DNA of 48,867 nt. It comes from Acidimicrobiia bacterium. Its GTDB lineage: Bacteria; Actinomycetota; Acidimicrobiia; Spongiisociales; ZC4RG35. The stretch lies in the NCBI GenBank assembly GCA_009837815.1, contig VXSV01000047.1, positions 1 to 48,867 on the forward strand, read 5' to 3'. The notes under the pieces were generated by a model. It did no database searches. It was not told the origin of the DNA and saw nothing but the letters and a program-made list of their open reading frames with translations. Position numbers and translations under genes: made by a program. Of the stretch, positions 9,303 to 18,162 are shown in pieces; position 1 is the first letter of the stretch, and every line of letters begins with the position of its first letter.

Positions 9303-9776
9303 TTGACGGTAGCTCTCTGTCCGGGAAGTTTTGATCCGCCCACCAGCGGGCATGTGGATGTGATACGCCGGTGCGCGCGGCTGTTCGACCGGGTTGTGGT
9401 AGGGGTGGTGGCCAACCCTTCGAAGCAGTCTTTCTTCACCCTTTCCGAGCGGGTCGACTTCCTGCACAACGCCCTGTCGGACCTTCCCCAGGTGGTGGTC
9501 CGCCACTATCAGGGCCTCCTGGTTGACTTCGCCCGCCAGGAGGGGGCGGCCGTGCTGGTCAAGGGCTTGAGGGCGGTGAGCGACTTCGACACCGAGCTGC
9601 AGATGGCGCAGATGAATCAGACGGTGGGGGGAATCGAGACAATGTTCATGCCCACCCGTCCGGAGTGGAGTTTCCTCTCCTCCTCGCTGATCCGGGAAGT
9701 CGCCGCACTGGGAGGGTCGGTGCAAGGACTGGTCCCCGACGATGTCGCCAAAGCTATGAAGGAGCGTTTTTCATGA
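9303..9776 (+). CDS. coaD: Phosphopantetheine adenylyltransferase
   Basis: TTG start; TVALCPGSFDPPTSGHVDVIRRCARLFDRVVVGVVANPSKQSFF. Confidence 0.95.
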   Translation: MTVALCPGSFDPPTSGHVDVIRRCARLFDRVVVGVVANPSKQSFFTLSERVDFLHNALSDLPQVVVRHYQGLLVDFARQEGAAVLVKGLRAVSDFDTELQMAQMNQTVGGIETMFMPTRPEWSFLSSSLIREVAALGGSVQGLVPDDVAKAMKERFS

Positions 9777-10306
9777 CCGATCAGCAAGCCTCTCTCGGCC
9801 AGCCGTCCGAGGTTGTTCCGGTCCGCTCCTCGGTGGGTCACCTGCTCGGATTGGTGGAGGAAATGATCGACGAGGTCCGCCAGGCCCGTTCTCTCCCCCT
9901 TTCCCAGAACGCCCTGGTCGACCGCGAAAAGATGCTGTCTCGTCTCGACGCCCTGCTAAGAGGCCTCCCCGAAGAGTTGCGGGCCGCCCGATGGATGGTC
10001 CGTGAGAGGGAGACTTTCATGCGCCGCGCCGGCGAGCAGGCCGAAGAGATCGTCAATCGTGCGCGTTCGGAGTCCAAGCGCCTGGTCAGCCAGAGCCACA
10101 TCCTCGAGGAAGCGGTCGCCGAGGCAAATGCGCTGGTCCGCAGGGCAGAGGGCGAGGCGCGGCGGACAAGGTTGGAAGCCGAGGACATGGCCGACGCGGT
10201 GCTCGAATCCCTGGAGACCCTCATCGGGGACCTGGCCGCCAAGGTCAGCGCCACCCGCACCGTTCTCCACCGGTCCCGACCAGCAGATCCGGCGCCGCCC
10301 ATCTGA
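9773..10306 (+). CDS. Conserved coiled-coil protein of unknown function (DivIVA / ATP-synthase-b-like architecture)
   Basis: MTDQQASLGQPSEVVPVRSSVGHLLGLVEEMIDEVRQAR...EEIVNRARSESKRLVSQSHILEEAVAEANALVRRAEGEARRTRLEAEDMADAVLESLE; overlaps coaD stop by 4 bp. Confidence 0.75.
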   Translation: MTDQQASLGQPSEVVPVRSSVGHLLGLVEEMIDEVRQARSLPLSQNALVDREKMLSRLDALLRGLPEELRAARWMVRERETFMRRAGEQAEEIVNRARSESKRLVSQSHILEEAVAEANALVRRAEGEARRTRLEAEDMADAVLESLETLIGDLAAKVSATRTVLHRSRPADPAPPI

Positions 10307-10316
10307 GAGATCCGCC

Positions 10317-10790
10317 GTGCAGGTTCAGGTGTCGCACCTTCTCGGGACCCCGGGACGGACCGATCGGCGTCAGTGGGATGTTCCCCTGGTCGTGGAGATG
10401 CCCGTGGTCAAAGCCGGACGGGCCCGGGTCGATCTGGTTCTGGAGGGGGACCGCGACGGGGTGCGGGTGAGCGGAACGGTGTGTGTGGACGCCCAGGTCA
10501 GTTGCTACCGGTGCCTGGAAGAGTGGGAGGAGGAGCGGGTGGTTGCCCTGGACCGGACGGTCAGACGCCTCCCGGACTCCGATGGGTATTGCATCACCGA
10601 GGACGGATGGCTGCGCCTGGATGGGATTGTCGTCGACGAGGTGGTACTCTCTTTGCCGACTGCACCTCTGTGCGAGAGGGACTGTCGCGGGATCTGTTCC
10701 GGATGCGGCATCCATTTGAACGCAGAAGAATGTAAATGTGTTGTTGAGGACCGGCCGTCCCCGTTTTCGGTCCTGTCCAACTTCCTATAG
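10317..10790 (+). CDS. YceD/DUF177 family protein
   Basis: GTG start; CYRCLEEWEEERVVALDRTVR...CERDCRGICSGCGIHLNAEECKC; immediately precedes rpmF. Confidence 0.88.
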   Translation: MQVQVSHLLGTPGRTDRRQWDVPLVVEMPVVKAGRARVDLVLEGDRDGVRVSGTVCVDAQVSCYRCLEEWEEERVVALDRTVRRLPDSDGYCITEDGWLRLDGIVVDEVVLSLPTAPLCERDCRGICSGCGIHLNAEECKCVVEDRPSPFSVLSNFL

Positions 10791-10802
10791 GAGAGTCGCC
10801 CC

Positions 10803-10979
10803 ATGGCTGTTCCCAAGAAAAAGAGTTCCAAGATGCGCACCAGGCACAGAAAGGCGGCCTGGAAAGTCCGCCCGCCCACTCTTTCCCGCTGCCCGCAGTG
10901 CCAAGCCCCCCGGCTGGCCCACCGGGCATGCCGGGAGTGCGGTGGCTATCGAGGACGTGAAATAGTCGAAGTCGAGTAG
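10803..10979 (+). CDS. rpmF: 50S ribosomal protein L32
   Basis: MAVPKKKSSKMRTRHRKAAWKVRPPTLSRCPQCQAPRLAHRACRECGGYRGREIVEVE. Confidence 0.95.
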   Translation: MAVPKKKSSKMRTRHRKAAWKVRPPTLSRCPQCQAPRLAHRACRECGGYRGREIVEVE

Positions 10980-11953
10980 TGCCCACCATCGCCCTGGATG
11001 CCGGCGGGGGTGACTTCGCTCCCCGGGAGACGGTGGCCGGAGCGGTAGCGGCGGCCGCCCAGGGGATTGACGTGCTCCTGGTGGGGAATCGCCCCGTTCT
11101 GCAGACAGAGCTGGATCACCAGGAGGCGGAGTTGCCGATCGTGCACGCCCCGGCGGTGGTTGGAATGGGAGACTTTCCTATCAGGGCCATCCGGGAGGTG
11201 CCGGACTCTTCGGTGGTGGTGTGCGGAAACCTGGTCTCCTCGGGAGAGGCCGACGGGTTCGTCTCGGCGGGCTCCACAGGAGCCTCCCTGGCGGTGGCGG
11301 CCGTGGGTATCGGCCGGCTGCCGGGGGTGTCGAGGCCGGCGATCGCCAGCCTCCTGACCATTCCGTGGAATCCGACGGTCCTCTGCGACGCGGGCGCCAA
11401 CCTGGTGGTGCGGCCCAGCCAACTGGAGGAGTTCGCAGTGATGGGATCGGTGGTGGCCGAGACCACCGCCGGCGTCGACAACCCACGGGTGGGACTGCTC
11501 AACAACGGCTCGGAAGACTCCAAGGGCAGAGAGATGGAGAGGGAGGGGCTTGCTCTCCTTCGCAGAGCCCCCGTGAACTTCGTGGGGAATGTCGAGGGGA
11601 CTGATTTCGCCACCGGGGCGGTGGACGTGATCGTTACCGACGGTTTCACCGGGAATATCTTCTTGAAGACGGTGGAGGCCTCGGTGGTGATGGCAGCCAA
11701 GGCATTCTTCTCGCTGCTGGCGGAGAACGAGCCCGAGACCGAGGAGAAGATACGGCCACAGTTCTCCGCACAGGGCCGCAAGCTGATGGACGACCGTCAC
11801 GCCGGCGCTCACCTGGTGGGCGCAAAGGGCATCGCGGTGATCGCCCACGGGCACGCCCGCAGTTCGGCCATCGCCAAGGCGCTGCAGATGGCGCACGAGG
11901 GTTCCAGGTACCGGCTTCCGGATCGGATCGGGGAGAGATTCCTCTGCCGTTGA
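10979..11953 (+). CDS. plsX: Phosphate acyltransferase PlsX
   Basis: GTG start; PTIALDAGGGDFAPRETVAGAVAAA...; FVSAGSTGA; IVTDGFTGNIFLKTVE. Confidence 0.93.
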   Translation: MPTIALDAGGGDFAPRETVAGAVAAAAQGIDVLLVGNRPVLQTELDHQEAELPIVHAPAVVGMGDFPIRAIREVPDSSVVVCGNLVSSGEADGFVSAGSTGASLAVAAVGIGRLPGVSRPAIASLLTIPWNPTVLCDAGANLVVRPSQLEEFAVMGSVVAETTAGVDNPRVGLLNNGSEDSKGREMEREGLALLRRAPVNFVGNVEGTDFATGAVDVIVTDGFTGNIFLKTVEASVVMAAKAFFSLLAENEPETEEKIRPQFSAQGRKLMDDRHAGAHLVGAKGIAVIAHGHARSSAIAKALQMAHEGSRYRLPDRIGERFLCR

Positions 11954-12726
11954 ACCACCTGCAGAAGCGTTTGGGTTATCGGTTCTCGTCGCCTGAGTTG
12001 CTCCTGAACGCGCTCACACACAGCTCCTATGCCAACGAGATGGGCATCCCCGACAACGAACGGCTTGAGTTCCTGGGCGACACCGTCCTGCAAATGGTGG
12101 TAACCCGCCACCTGTTCGGGGAGTATCCGCACCTGCGGGAGGGCCAGATGACCAGGGTGCGGGCGGCGGTGGTGCGGAAGGAGTCGCTGGCGCAGGTGGC
12201 GGAGGTGCTCGACCTGGGAGAAGGCCTCCGTCTGGGCAAAGGCCAGGAGCAATCAGGCCGTCACAACGTGAGCATCCTGGCCGACGCCATGGAAGCTGTC
12301 ATAGGAGCCGTCTACACCGACGGCGGATGGAAACCGGCCGAACGCCTGATAATGACCAACTGGCGGGAGATGATCGACACCCAGGCTGCCGCACCCGACG
12401 CGCTTGACGCCAAGACCCAGCTCCAAGAGTTGCTGGCCACAGAAGGCAAGACCCCCCAATACCGTGTCACCGGGGAGGGCCCCGGTCACGCTCGCCGTTT
12501 CGAGGCGGAGGTATGGGTGGATGAGAAGTGCTCCGGGACCGGTGAAGGACCCACCCACCGCCTGGCCGAGCAGCAGGCGGCGCGTAGCGCCATCGAGACG
12601 CTCTTTTCCGGTACGATCCCGGCCCGCCCCCGGGCGAAGCCCCCCGTATCCGCAGCCCCTCGGGCAGTCGGACCACGGGAGTCCCCCCAATGGTGGTGGA
12701 TGAAACGCCGGCCGAAGAAACCTTGA
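11950..12726 (+). CDS. rnc: Ribonuclease III
   Basis: LQKRLGYRFSSPELLLNALTHSSYANE...NERLEFLGDTVL...DAMEAVIGAVYTDGG and C-terminal dsRBD. Confidence 0.95.
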   Translation: MNHLQKRLGYRFSSPELLLNALTHSSYANEMGIPDNERLEFLGDTVLQMVVTRHLFGEYPHLREGQMTRVRAAVVRKESLAQVAEVLDLGEGLRLGKGQEQSGRHNVSILADAMEAVIGAVYTDGGWKPAERLIMTNWREMIDTQAAAPDALDAKTQLQELLATEGKTPQYRVTGEGPGHARRFEAEVWVDEKCSGTGEGPTHRLAEQQAARSAIETLFSGTIPARPRAKPPVSAAPRAVGPRESPQWWWMKRRPKKP

Positions 12727-12738
12727 TCTGAGCGGAGA

Positions 12739-13575
12739 ATGCCGGAACTGCCCGAAGTGGAGACGGTGCGCCGGGCCATCCGGTCCGAACTCGAGGGCCG
12801 CAGGGTGGCTTCCGCCCGGATATGTCATCCCCGCACCGCCCGCCGCCACGCCCGCCACACCGACGTGGAGGACAGGTTGGTGGGTCGGCGCGTCAATCGG
12901 GTGGGTCGGCTCGGAAAGTTCCTGCTGATCGGGGTGGACGGCGATCTCACCTGGGTGATGCATTTGGGGATGTCGGGGCGTATCAGCCTGTGTGAACCCG
13001 GCGATCCGATGGAGATCCACACCCGCTTTTGGGCCGAGATGGAACCGGGCCCCTCGTTGCGCATGATCGATCCGAGGACTTTCGGGTTCGTGGCGGTGTT
13101 CACCCCCGAGGAGTTGGATGGTTCCACCCTGGCCCGGCTGGGCGCCGACGCCTGGGAGGACCTCCCCTCGGCCGGTTGGCTGTTCGAGGCGATGAGGTCG
13201 CGGACCACTCCCATCAAGAGCCTGCTCCTGGACCAGCGCTTCCTGGCGGGCCTGGGGAACATCTACTCCGATGAGGTGCTCCATCGGGCGGGGATCCACC
13301 CCACCCGCCGGTCGGGAGGGCTGTCGTTGGAGGAGGTGGGCCGGATCCGCTCGGAGGTGCGTCCGGTCCTGGCGGAGGGGATCAGCCGGGGAGGCGTCAG
13401 TCTGGATGATCTCGCCTACCTGTTGCCGGATGGCCGGGCCGGGGGCTTCCTGGAGTATCTGGCAGTGTACGGCCGGGAGGGCCTGGCATGCCGGTCCTGT
13501 CAGTCCCCGATCCGGAGGATGGTGATCAACGCCAGGTCTTCTTTCTTCTGTCCGGAGTGCCAGGCAGGGCCCTGA
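12739..13575 (+). CDS. mutM: Formamidopyrimidine-DNA glycosylase
   Basis: MPELPEVETVRRAI; C-terminal zinc finger CRSCQSPIRRMVINARSSFFCPECQ. Confidence 0.95.
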   Translation: MPELPEVETVRRAIRSELEGRRVASARICHPRTARRHARHTDVEDRLVGRRVNRVGRLGKFLLIGVDGDLTWVMHLGMSGRISLCEPGDPMEIHTRFWAEMEPGPSLRMIDPRTFGFVAVFTPEELDGSTLARLGADAWEDLPSAGWLFEAMRSRTTPIKSLLLDQRFLAGLGNIYSDEVLHRAGIHPTRRSGGLSLEEVGRIRSEVRPVLAEGISRGGVSLDDLAYLLPDGRAGGFLEYLAVYGREGLACRSCQSPIRRMVINARSSFFCPECQAGP

Positions 13576-13638
13576 GAGGGGCCGTCGAGCGAACAAACCA
13601 CCGAAAAAGGGCGGGAATCCATTAATTTGGGTTTGCGG

Positions 13639-16600
13639 ATGTTTCTGAAGTCCATCGCTGTCGCCGGGTTCAAGTCCTTTGCCAAGCGGACCACTCTCGA
13701 GTTTGGTCCGGGGATCACGGTGATCGTCGGTCCGAACGGCTCGGGAAAGTCCAACATCGTGGATGCGGTGGCCTGGGCAACGGGAAGCCAGGCCACCCGG
13801 ACGCTACGCGCCGACCGCTCCGACGAATTACTGTTCTGCGGGACGGCCACGCTGCCGGCGTCGTCCCGGGCGGAGGTGACGCTCGTGTTCGACAACACCT
13901 CGGGTGTCCTGCCCATCGATCGCCCGGAGGTGTCGGTCACCCGCCGCTACCACCGCTCGGGTGAGTCCGAGTTCGAGATCAACCGGGTCTCGTGTCGGCT
14001 GCTGGACATCACCGAATTGCTGGCCGAGGCGGGCATTTGGAAAACCCGGTATGCATTGGTGGGACAGGGACAGATCGAGCGGGTCCTCAATGCCTCTCCG
14101 TCCGAACACCGGAAGGTCTTGGAGGAGGCGGCCGGAGTGGGCAAGCACCTCTGGCGCCGGGACAAGGCGGTCCGACGCCTGGAGTCCACCGGAGCGGACC
14201 TGGATCGCATCGCAGACCTGATCGCGGAAAAGCAGCGGAGGATGCGTCCTCTGCGCCGCCAGGCCGAGGCGTTGGGGCGGTATCAGCGCCTGTCGGGAGA
14301 GATCAGGGCGTTGCGCACCTTCCTGGAGGGAAAGAGGCTCCGGGAACTCGACGAAGAACTGGCCAACGCCGTGGCAAGTCGCAAGAGATGGCATGAAAGG
14401 CGTTCGGAGGCGGCAGCAGACCGTGAGCGGGGCGTGCAGGCGCTTTCGGAGGCCGAATCATCACTTGAGGATCTCCGCTCCGATCCGGCGGACCGGGCGC
14501 TGCAGGATTGGGAGATGGCCACCGAGCGGATGCGTCGCCTGTCGGAGGTGGCCGCCCTGCAGAACGAGGCCCTCCGTCGACGCCGCCAGATGGAGGCGCT
14601 GGGACGATCGCTGGTCGAGGAGCGGGTCTCTCTGGAGCAGGGCATGGAGAAAGTGGATGGCGAGATAGCGTCCTGCGAGCAGGCTGTGGAGATCGCCCGC
14701 TCCGCCCAGGCCCGGCTGGCCGGGGAGGAACGGAGGCTGGCAGTCTTGAAGGGCGCGGGCGCGGAGGCGGAACTGGGGGGACTGGAGAATGAGCTGGCCG
14801 GGTTGGAGGCCGCCTGGGAGAGAGATCTGGGGGAACTGGAGGGGGTCGAGGCCCGGCTTTCCGAGCTGGCGGCCACCGCCGAGCGTCTGGAGTCTGGGAT
14901 GGAGGAGGCGGAGCAGGCACTCGCCGGGGCGGAGGCCCTGCATCTATCGGAGGAGGAAGAAATGAAACGGGCCGCCCGGCGGGCCAGGGAGACGAGGCGG
15001 CAGTTGAGGGCGGCGGAGGAGCGGGCGGCGGAGGCCCGCGCGGCAATGGCAGAGGCGACGGGGAGGCTGGAAGCGGCCCGGGCGGCCCTGAAGGCCCGGG
15101 ATCCGGCCCGGAGAAGCCAGGTGGAGGCCCTCAGCGGGTGGACGGGATGGGTATCCCAACTTCTCTCCGTACCCGAGGAGTTGGCCGCGGCGGTGGAGGC
15201 GGCGTTGGAGAGATGGGCAGAGGCCGGCGTGTTCGAGGGACCAGTGGGGCTCGGAAACGCGGTGGACAGGTTGGGAGAAGCAGGGGGCCCCGGGGGGCCC
15301 GTCTCGATGGTCAGCCTCCGCTTTCCAGGACGGCTGGAGAGTTCCGCCCGGTCGGCAGCCTTGTCGGGTAGCAGGTTCAAGCCGCTCCTGGACCTGCTGG
15401 AGGAGGACCCCCAGGCCGCTTTGGCGATGCGGCTTTTGGGCGATGTGGTTGTGGTGGAAGACTGGCGAACCGGGTGGGAAGTGGTAGGGAGCCATCCACA
15501 CCTTCGAGCGGTTACCCGCCGGGGAGACCTGATAACCGCCCGGGGGATCCGTCTCTGCGGCGGGGTCCGCCTGCCCGATCTGGCGGCGGCGGTGGCGAAT
15601 GCGGAGGAGGCCGGCCGGTCCTGTGAGCACCTCCGGGAGGAGCTGCGGCGAGTGGGCGCCGAGGCGCGGTCGGGAGAGGAAGCCCAGGAAGAGTCCACCG
15701 CCCGGTGGAACGAACGCCGCCGCTCGCTGCTGGAGTCCCAGCAGAGGCGGGATCGGGTGGAGTCGCGTTGGACCGAACTCCAGGGGCAGTCCCGCCGCCT
15801 GGAGGAGCGGAGGGACTCACTCAGGGAGGAACAAGCGGCTCGGCGGGGCCGCATGGCCGAGTTGAAGGAGCGGATCACCCGGCTGCGCGGCCGACGGGTG
15901 GACGCCGCCGGCGAGGCGCGGCGACTGGCCGAGCGACTGGAGCGGGCTTCTGAAGACCGGGTGGCGGCCGAGGAGGAGCACCGGTCCCGAATCACCGAAC
16001 TCAGCCGTCTAAGGGAGGAGAGACGGCTGGGACAGGCCCGGCACGAAAAGGTCGTGATGGAGTTGACGAGGGTTTCCTTCCTGCCCGAGGAGGCCCCCGA
16101 CCACTCCGAGGAGGTGGCTGAGTTGGCCGCTGCGGCGCTCGGGGTGATGTCCGCCCGGCGGGAGGCGCTGGTCTCAATCGACCGGGCGTCAAAGGAGAGG
16201 TTCCGGGAGGTGGCGGCCGAATCGGGGCGGATCCGGGAAGCCATCGGCCAGGCCGATGAGACCGAGCGCCGCGCCACGGGCGAGTTGGAAGGGCTGATTG
16301 CCGAGGTCTCCCGGTTGGAGTCCCGCCGCCAGGCGGTTACCGAGAGCCTCCGAATGGTGGGCGCCGATCCCACAGAGGCGGTCACCGCGCCGGTCCCCGA
16401 GACGGAAGACCCCGAGGGGACGCTGCGGTCCCTGGTGGCCGAACTGGAACGGGCGGGACCCATGAACCACTACGCCGCCCTGGATTTGTCGGAACTGGAG
16501 TCGGAGGTCTCGGAGTTGTCAGCGCAGCGCGACGACATCGTCGAATCCGGAGAACGCCTGGGCAGGGTAATCGCAGAGTTGGAGAGGGAGGCGACCGATC

Positions 16601-17094
16601 GTTACCTGGCCACTTTCCGGGAGACGGCTACCTCTTTCGAACGATCATTCGGTCAGGTCTTCCCGGGTGGCCGGGGCCGGCTTCGCCTGGTGGATTCGGC
16701 CGATCCGCTCGGCTCGGGAGTGGAGATCCGAGCCCAGCCTTCGGGGAAACGGGTGTCGCGGCTCAGCCTGCTGTCGGGAGGAGAGCGAGCTTTGGGGGCT
16801 CTGGCCTTTCTGTTTGCGATGATGAAGACCCGCCCGTCTCCCTTCTACCTGCTTGATGAAGTGGACGCCACCTTGGACTCGGCCAACCTGCACCGAGTTC
16901 TCGGGATGGTCCGAGAACTCAGCTCGGAGGCACAAATCCTGGTAATAACCCACCAGCCCCAGACCGCCGAGGCCGCCGACCTGCTCTACGGGGTGACCAT
17001 GCCCCCCGGAGGCGCCACCCGGGTGGTCTCCGTGGGCATGGACCAGGCCGGTACCGGTCTGCCAGGCCTGCAACCTCCCGCCAAGTCCGCCTGA
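13639..17094 (+). CDS. smc: Chromosome segregation protein SMC
   Basis: MFLKSIAVAGFKSFAKRTTLEFGPGITVIVGPNGSGKSNIVDAVAWATG ... LSLLSGGERALGALAFLFAMMKTRPSPFYLLDEVDATLD; long coiled coils and hinge. Confidence 0.96.
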   Translation: MFLKSIAVAGFKSFAKRTTLEFGPGITVIVGPNGSGKSNIVDAVAWATGSQATRTLRADRSDELLFCGTATLPASSRAEVTLVFDNTSGVLPIDRPEVSVTRRYHRSGESEFEINRVSCRLLDITELLAEAGIWKTRYALVGQGQIERVLNASPSEHRKVLEEAAGVGKHLWRRDKAVRRLESTGADLDRIADLIAEKQRRMRPLRRQAEALGRYQRLSGEIRALRTFLEGKRLRELDEELANAVASRKRWHERRSEAAADRERGVQALSEAESSLEDLRSDPADRALQDWEMATERMRRLSEVAALQNEALRRRRQMEALGRSLVEERVSLEQGMEKVDGEIASCEQAVEIARSAQARLAGEERRLAVLKGAGAEAELGGLENELAGLEAAWERDLGELEGVEARLSELAATAERLESGMEEAEQALAGAEALHLSEEEEMKRAARRARETRRQLRAAEERAAEARAAMAEATGRLEAARAALKARDPARRSQVEALSGWTGWVSQLLSVPEELAAAVEAALERWAEAGVFEGPVGLGNAVDRLGEAGGPGGPVSMVSLRFPGRLESSARSAALSGSRFKPLLDLLEEDPQAALAMRLLGDVVVVEDWRTGWEVVGSHPHLRAVTRRGDLITARGIRLCGGVRLPDLAAAVANAEEAGRSCEHLREELRRVGAEARSGEEAQEESTARWNERRRSLLESQQRRDRVESRWTELQGQSRRLEERRDSLREEQAARRGRMAELKERITRLRGRRVDAAGEARRLAERLERASEDRVAAEEEHRSRITELSRLREERRLGQARHEKVVMELTRVSFLPEEAPDHSEEVAELAAAALGVMSARREALVSIDRASKERFREVAAESGRIREAIGQADETERRATGELEGLIAEVSRLESRRQAVTESLRMVGADPTEAVTAPVPETEDPEGTLRSLVAELERAGPMNHYAALDLSELESEVSELSAQRDDIVESGERLGRVIAELEREATDRYLATFRETATSFERSFGQVFPGGRGRLRLVDSADPLGSGVEIRAQPSGKRVSRLSLLSGGERALGALAFLFAMMKTRPSPFYLLDEVDATLDSANLHRVLGMVRELSSEAQILVITHQPQTAEAADLLYGVTMPPGGATRVVSVGMDQAGTGLPGLQPPAKSA

Positions 17095-17161
17095 ACACCA
17101 AGCCTCCGCGCCAACCCCATTTGGAGTTCGTTCGGTACACTTCGGGTCAGGTAGCTGACTC

Positions 17162-17773
17162 TTGAGCACCAGTGACACATTTCCTGAGCAGGCCCCGGGG
17201 CTGCTGTCGATCGGTCACTCGAATCATGCTTTTGATGATCTGGTGAAGCTTCTGAAAATGCACCGGGTGGAGGCGGTAGCAGATGTGCGCAGCTCACCCC
17301 ACTCAGGGTTCAACCCCCAATTCAATAGGCAGGATCTGCGACATGGGTTGAAAGCGGCGGGAATTCGATACGTTTTCCTGGGAGAGGAACTAGGTGGACG
17401 TCCCGAGGGGGCCGAGTTCTACGACTCTGACAGCCGCGTTCAATATGGGCGGGTGGCTGAGACGGTCTTGTTTCAGTCCGGCCTCCGACGGCTTGTTGAA
17501 GCGGGCAACCGCTACCGCACAGCCATTCTATGCAGCGAGGAGGACCCGGTGGGGTGTCATCGGTACCTACTCATAACGCGGGCGCTCTCCAACCAAGGAG
17601 TCGAAGTGATCCACATCCGGGGCGACGGCGCCCTGCAACGCCCGCAGGAGTTGCCGTCATTCGATCCTGAGTACCGGGAGGCTACGCTTTTTGGAGAGGA
17701 GGTGAGGAGCTCATGGAGATCTACACGATCGGCTTCACCAAGAAGTCGGCCGAAGACTTCTTCGCGTCGCTGA
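17162..17773 (+). CDS. DUF488 family protein (first copy)
   Basis: LLSIGHSNHAFDDLVKLLKMHRVEAVADVRSSPHSGFNPQFNRQDL...YRTAILCSEEDPVGCHRYLLI; TTG start; the C-terminal ~20 aa overlap the next ORF. Confidence 0.82.
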   Translation: MSTSDTFPEQAPGLLSIGHSNHAFDDLVKLLKMHRVEAVADVRSSPHSGFNPQFNRQDLRHGLKAAGIRYVFLGEELGGRPEGAEFYDSDSRVQYGRVAETVLFQSGLRRLVEAGNRYRTAILCSEEDPVGCHRYLLITRALSNQGVEVIHIRGDGALQRPQELPSFDPEYREATLFGEEVRSSWRSTRSASPRSRPKTSSRR

Positions 17774-18153
17774 GGCGCAACCGCATCAAACGGCTCGTGG
17801 ATGTCAGGGCCAACAACACCTCACAGTTGGCCGGCTTCACGAAACAGAATGACCTTGTCTTTTTCCTGGGGGACCTGCTGGGAGCCGACTACTTCCATGA
17901 GCCCCTGTTTGCCCCCACCAAGGAACTCCTCAAGGCGTATCGCAATAAAAATGGTCTCACTTGGGATGAATACGAGTCGGACTTCTTGGATCTCCTGTCG
18001 GAACGCCAGGTGGAAGTGGAGATTTCCAGGGATCTCTTCCTCCCTCGGACCGTGTTGTTGTGCAGTGAGGCAACCTCCGATCTCTGCCACCGGCGACTGG
18101 TCATCGATTATCTGGATGGGTCTTGGGGCAACGTACAAGCCGTCCATTTGTAG
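17713..18153 (+). CDS. DUF488 family protein (second, divergent copy)
   Basis: MEIYTIGFTKKSAEDFFASLRRNRIKRLVDVRANNTSQLAGFTKQNDL...TVLLCSEATSDLCHRRLV; strong GGAGGTGAGGAG ribosome-binding site. Confidence 0.85.
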   Translation: MEIYTIGFTKKSAEDFFASLRRNRIKRLVDVRANNTSQLAGFTKQNDLVFFLGDLLGADYFHEPLFAPTKELLKAYRNKNGLTWDEYESDFLDLLSERQVEVEISRDLFLPRTVLLCSEATSDLCHRRLVIDYLDGSWGNVQAVHL

Positions 18154-18162
18154 CGACTCTCG

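Noticed and set aside
12253-13596. 447-aa minus-strand ORF
   Set aside because: Antisense to rnc/mutM; no domain-like composition
14283-16463. 726-aa minus-strand ORF
   Set aside because: Lies entirely antisense to smc; Ser/Arg-rich low-complexity translation typical of mirror ORFs in high-GC DNA
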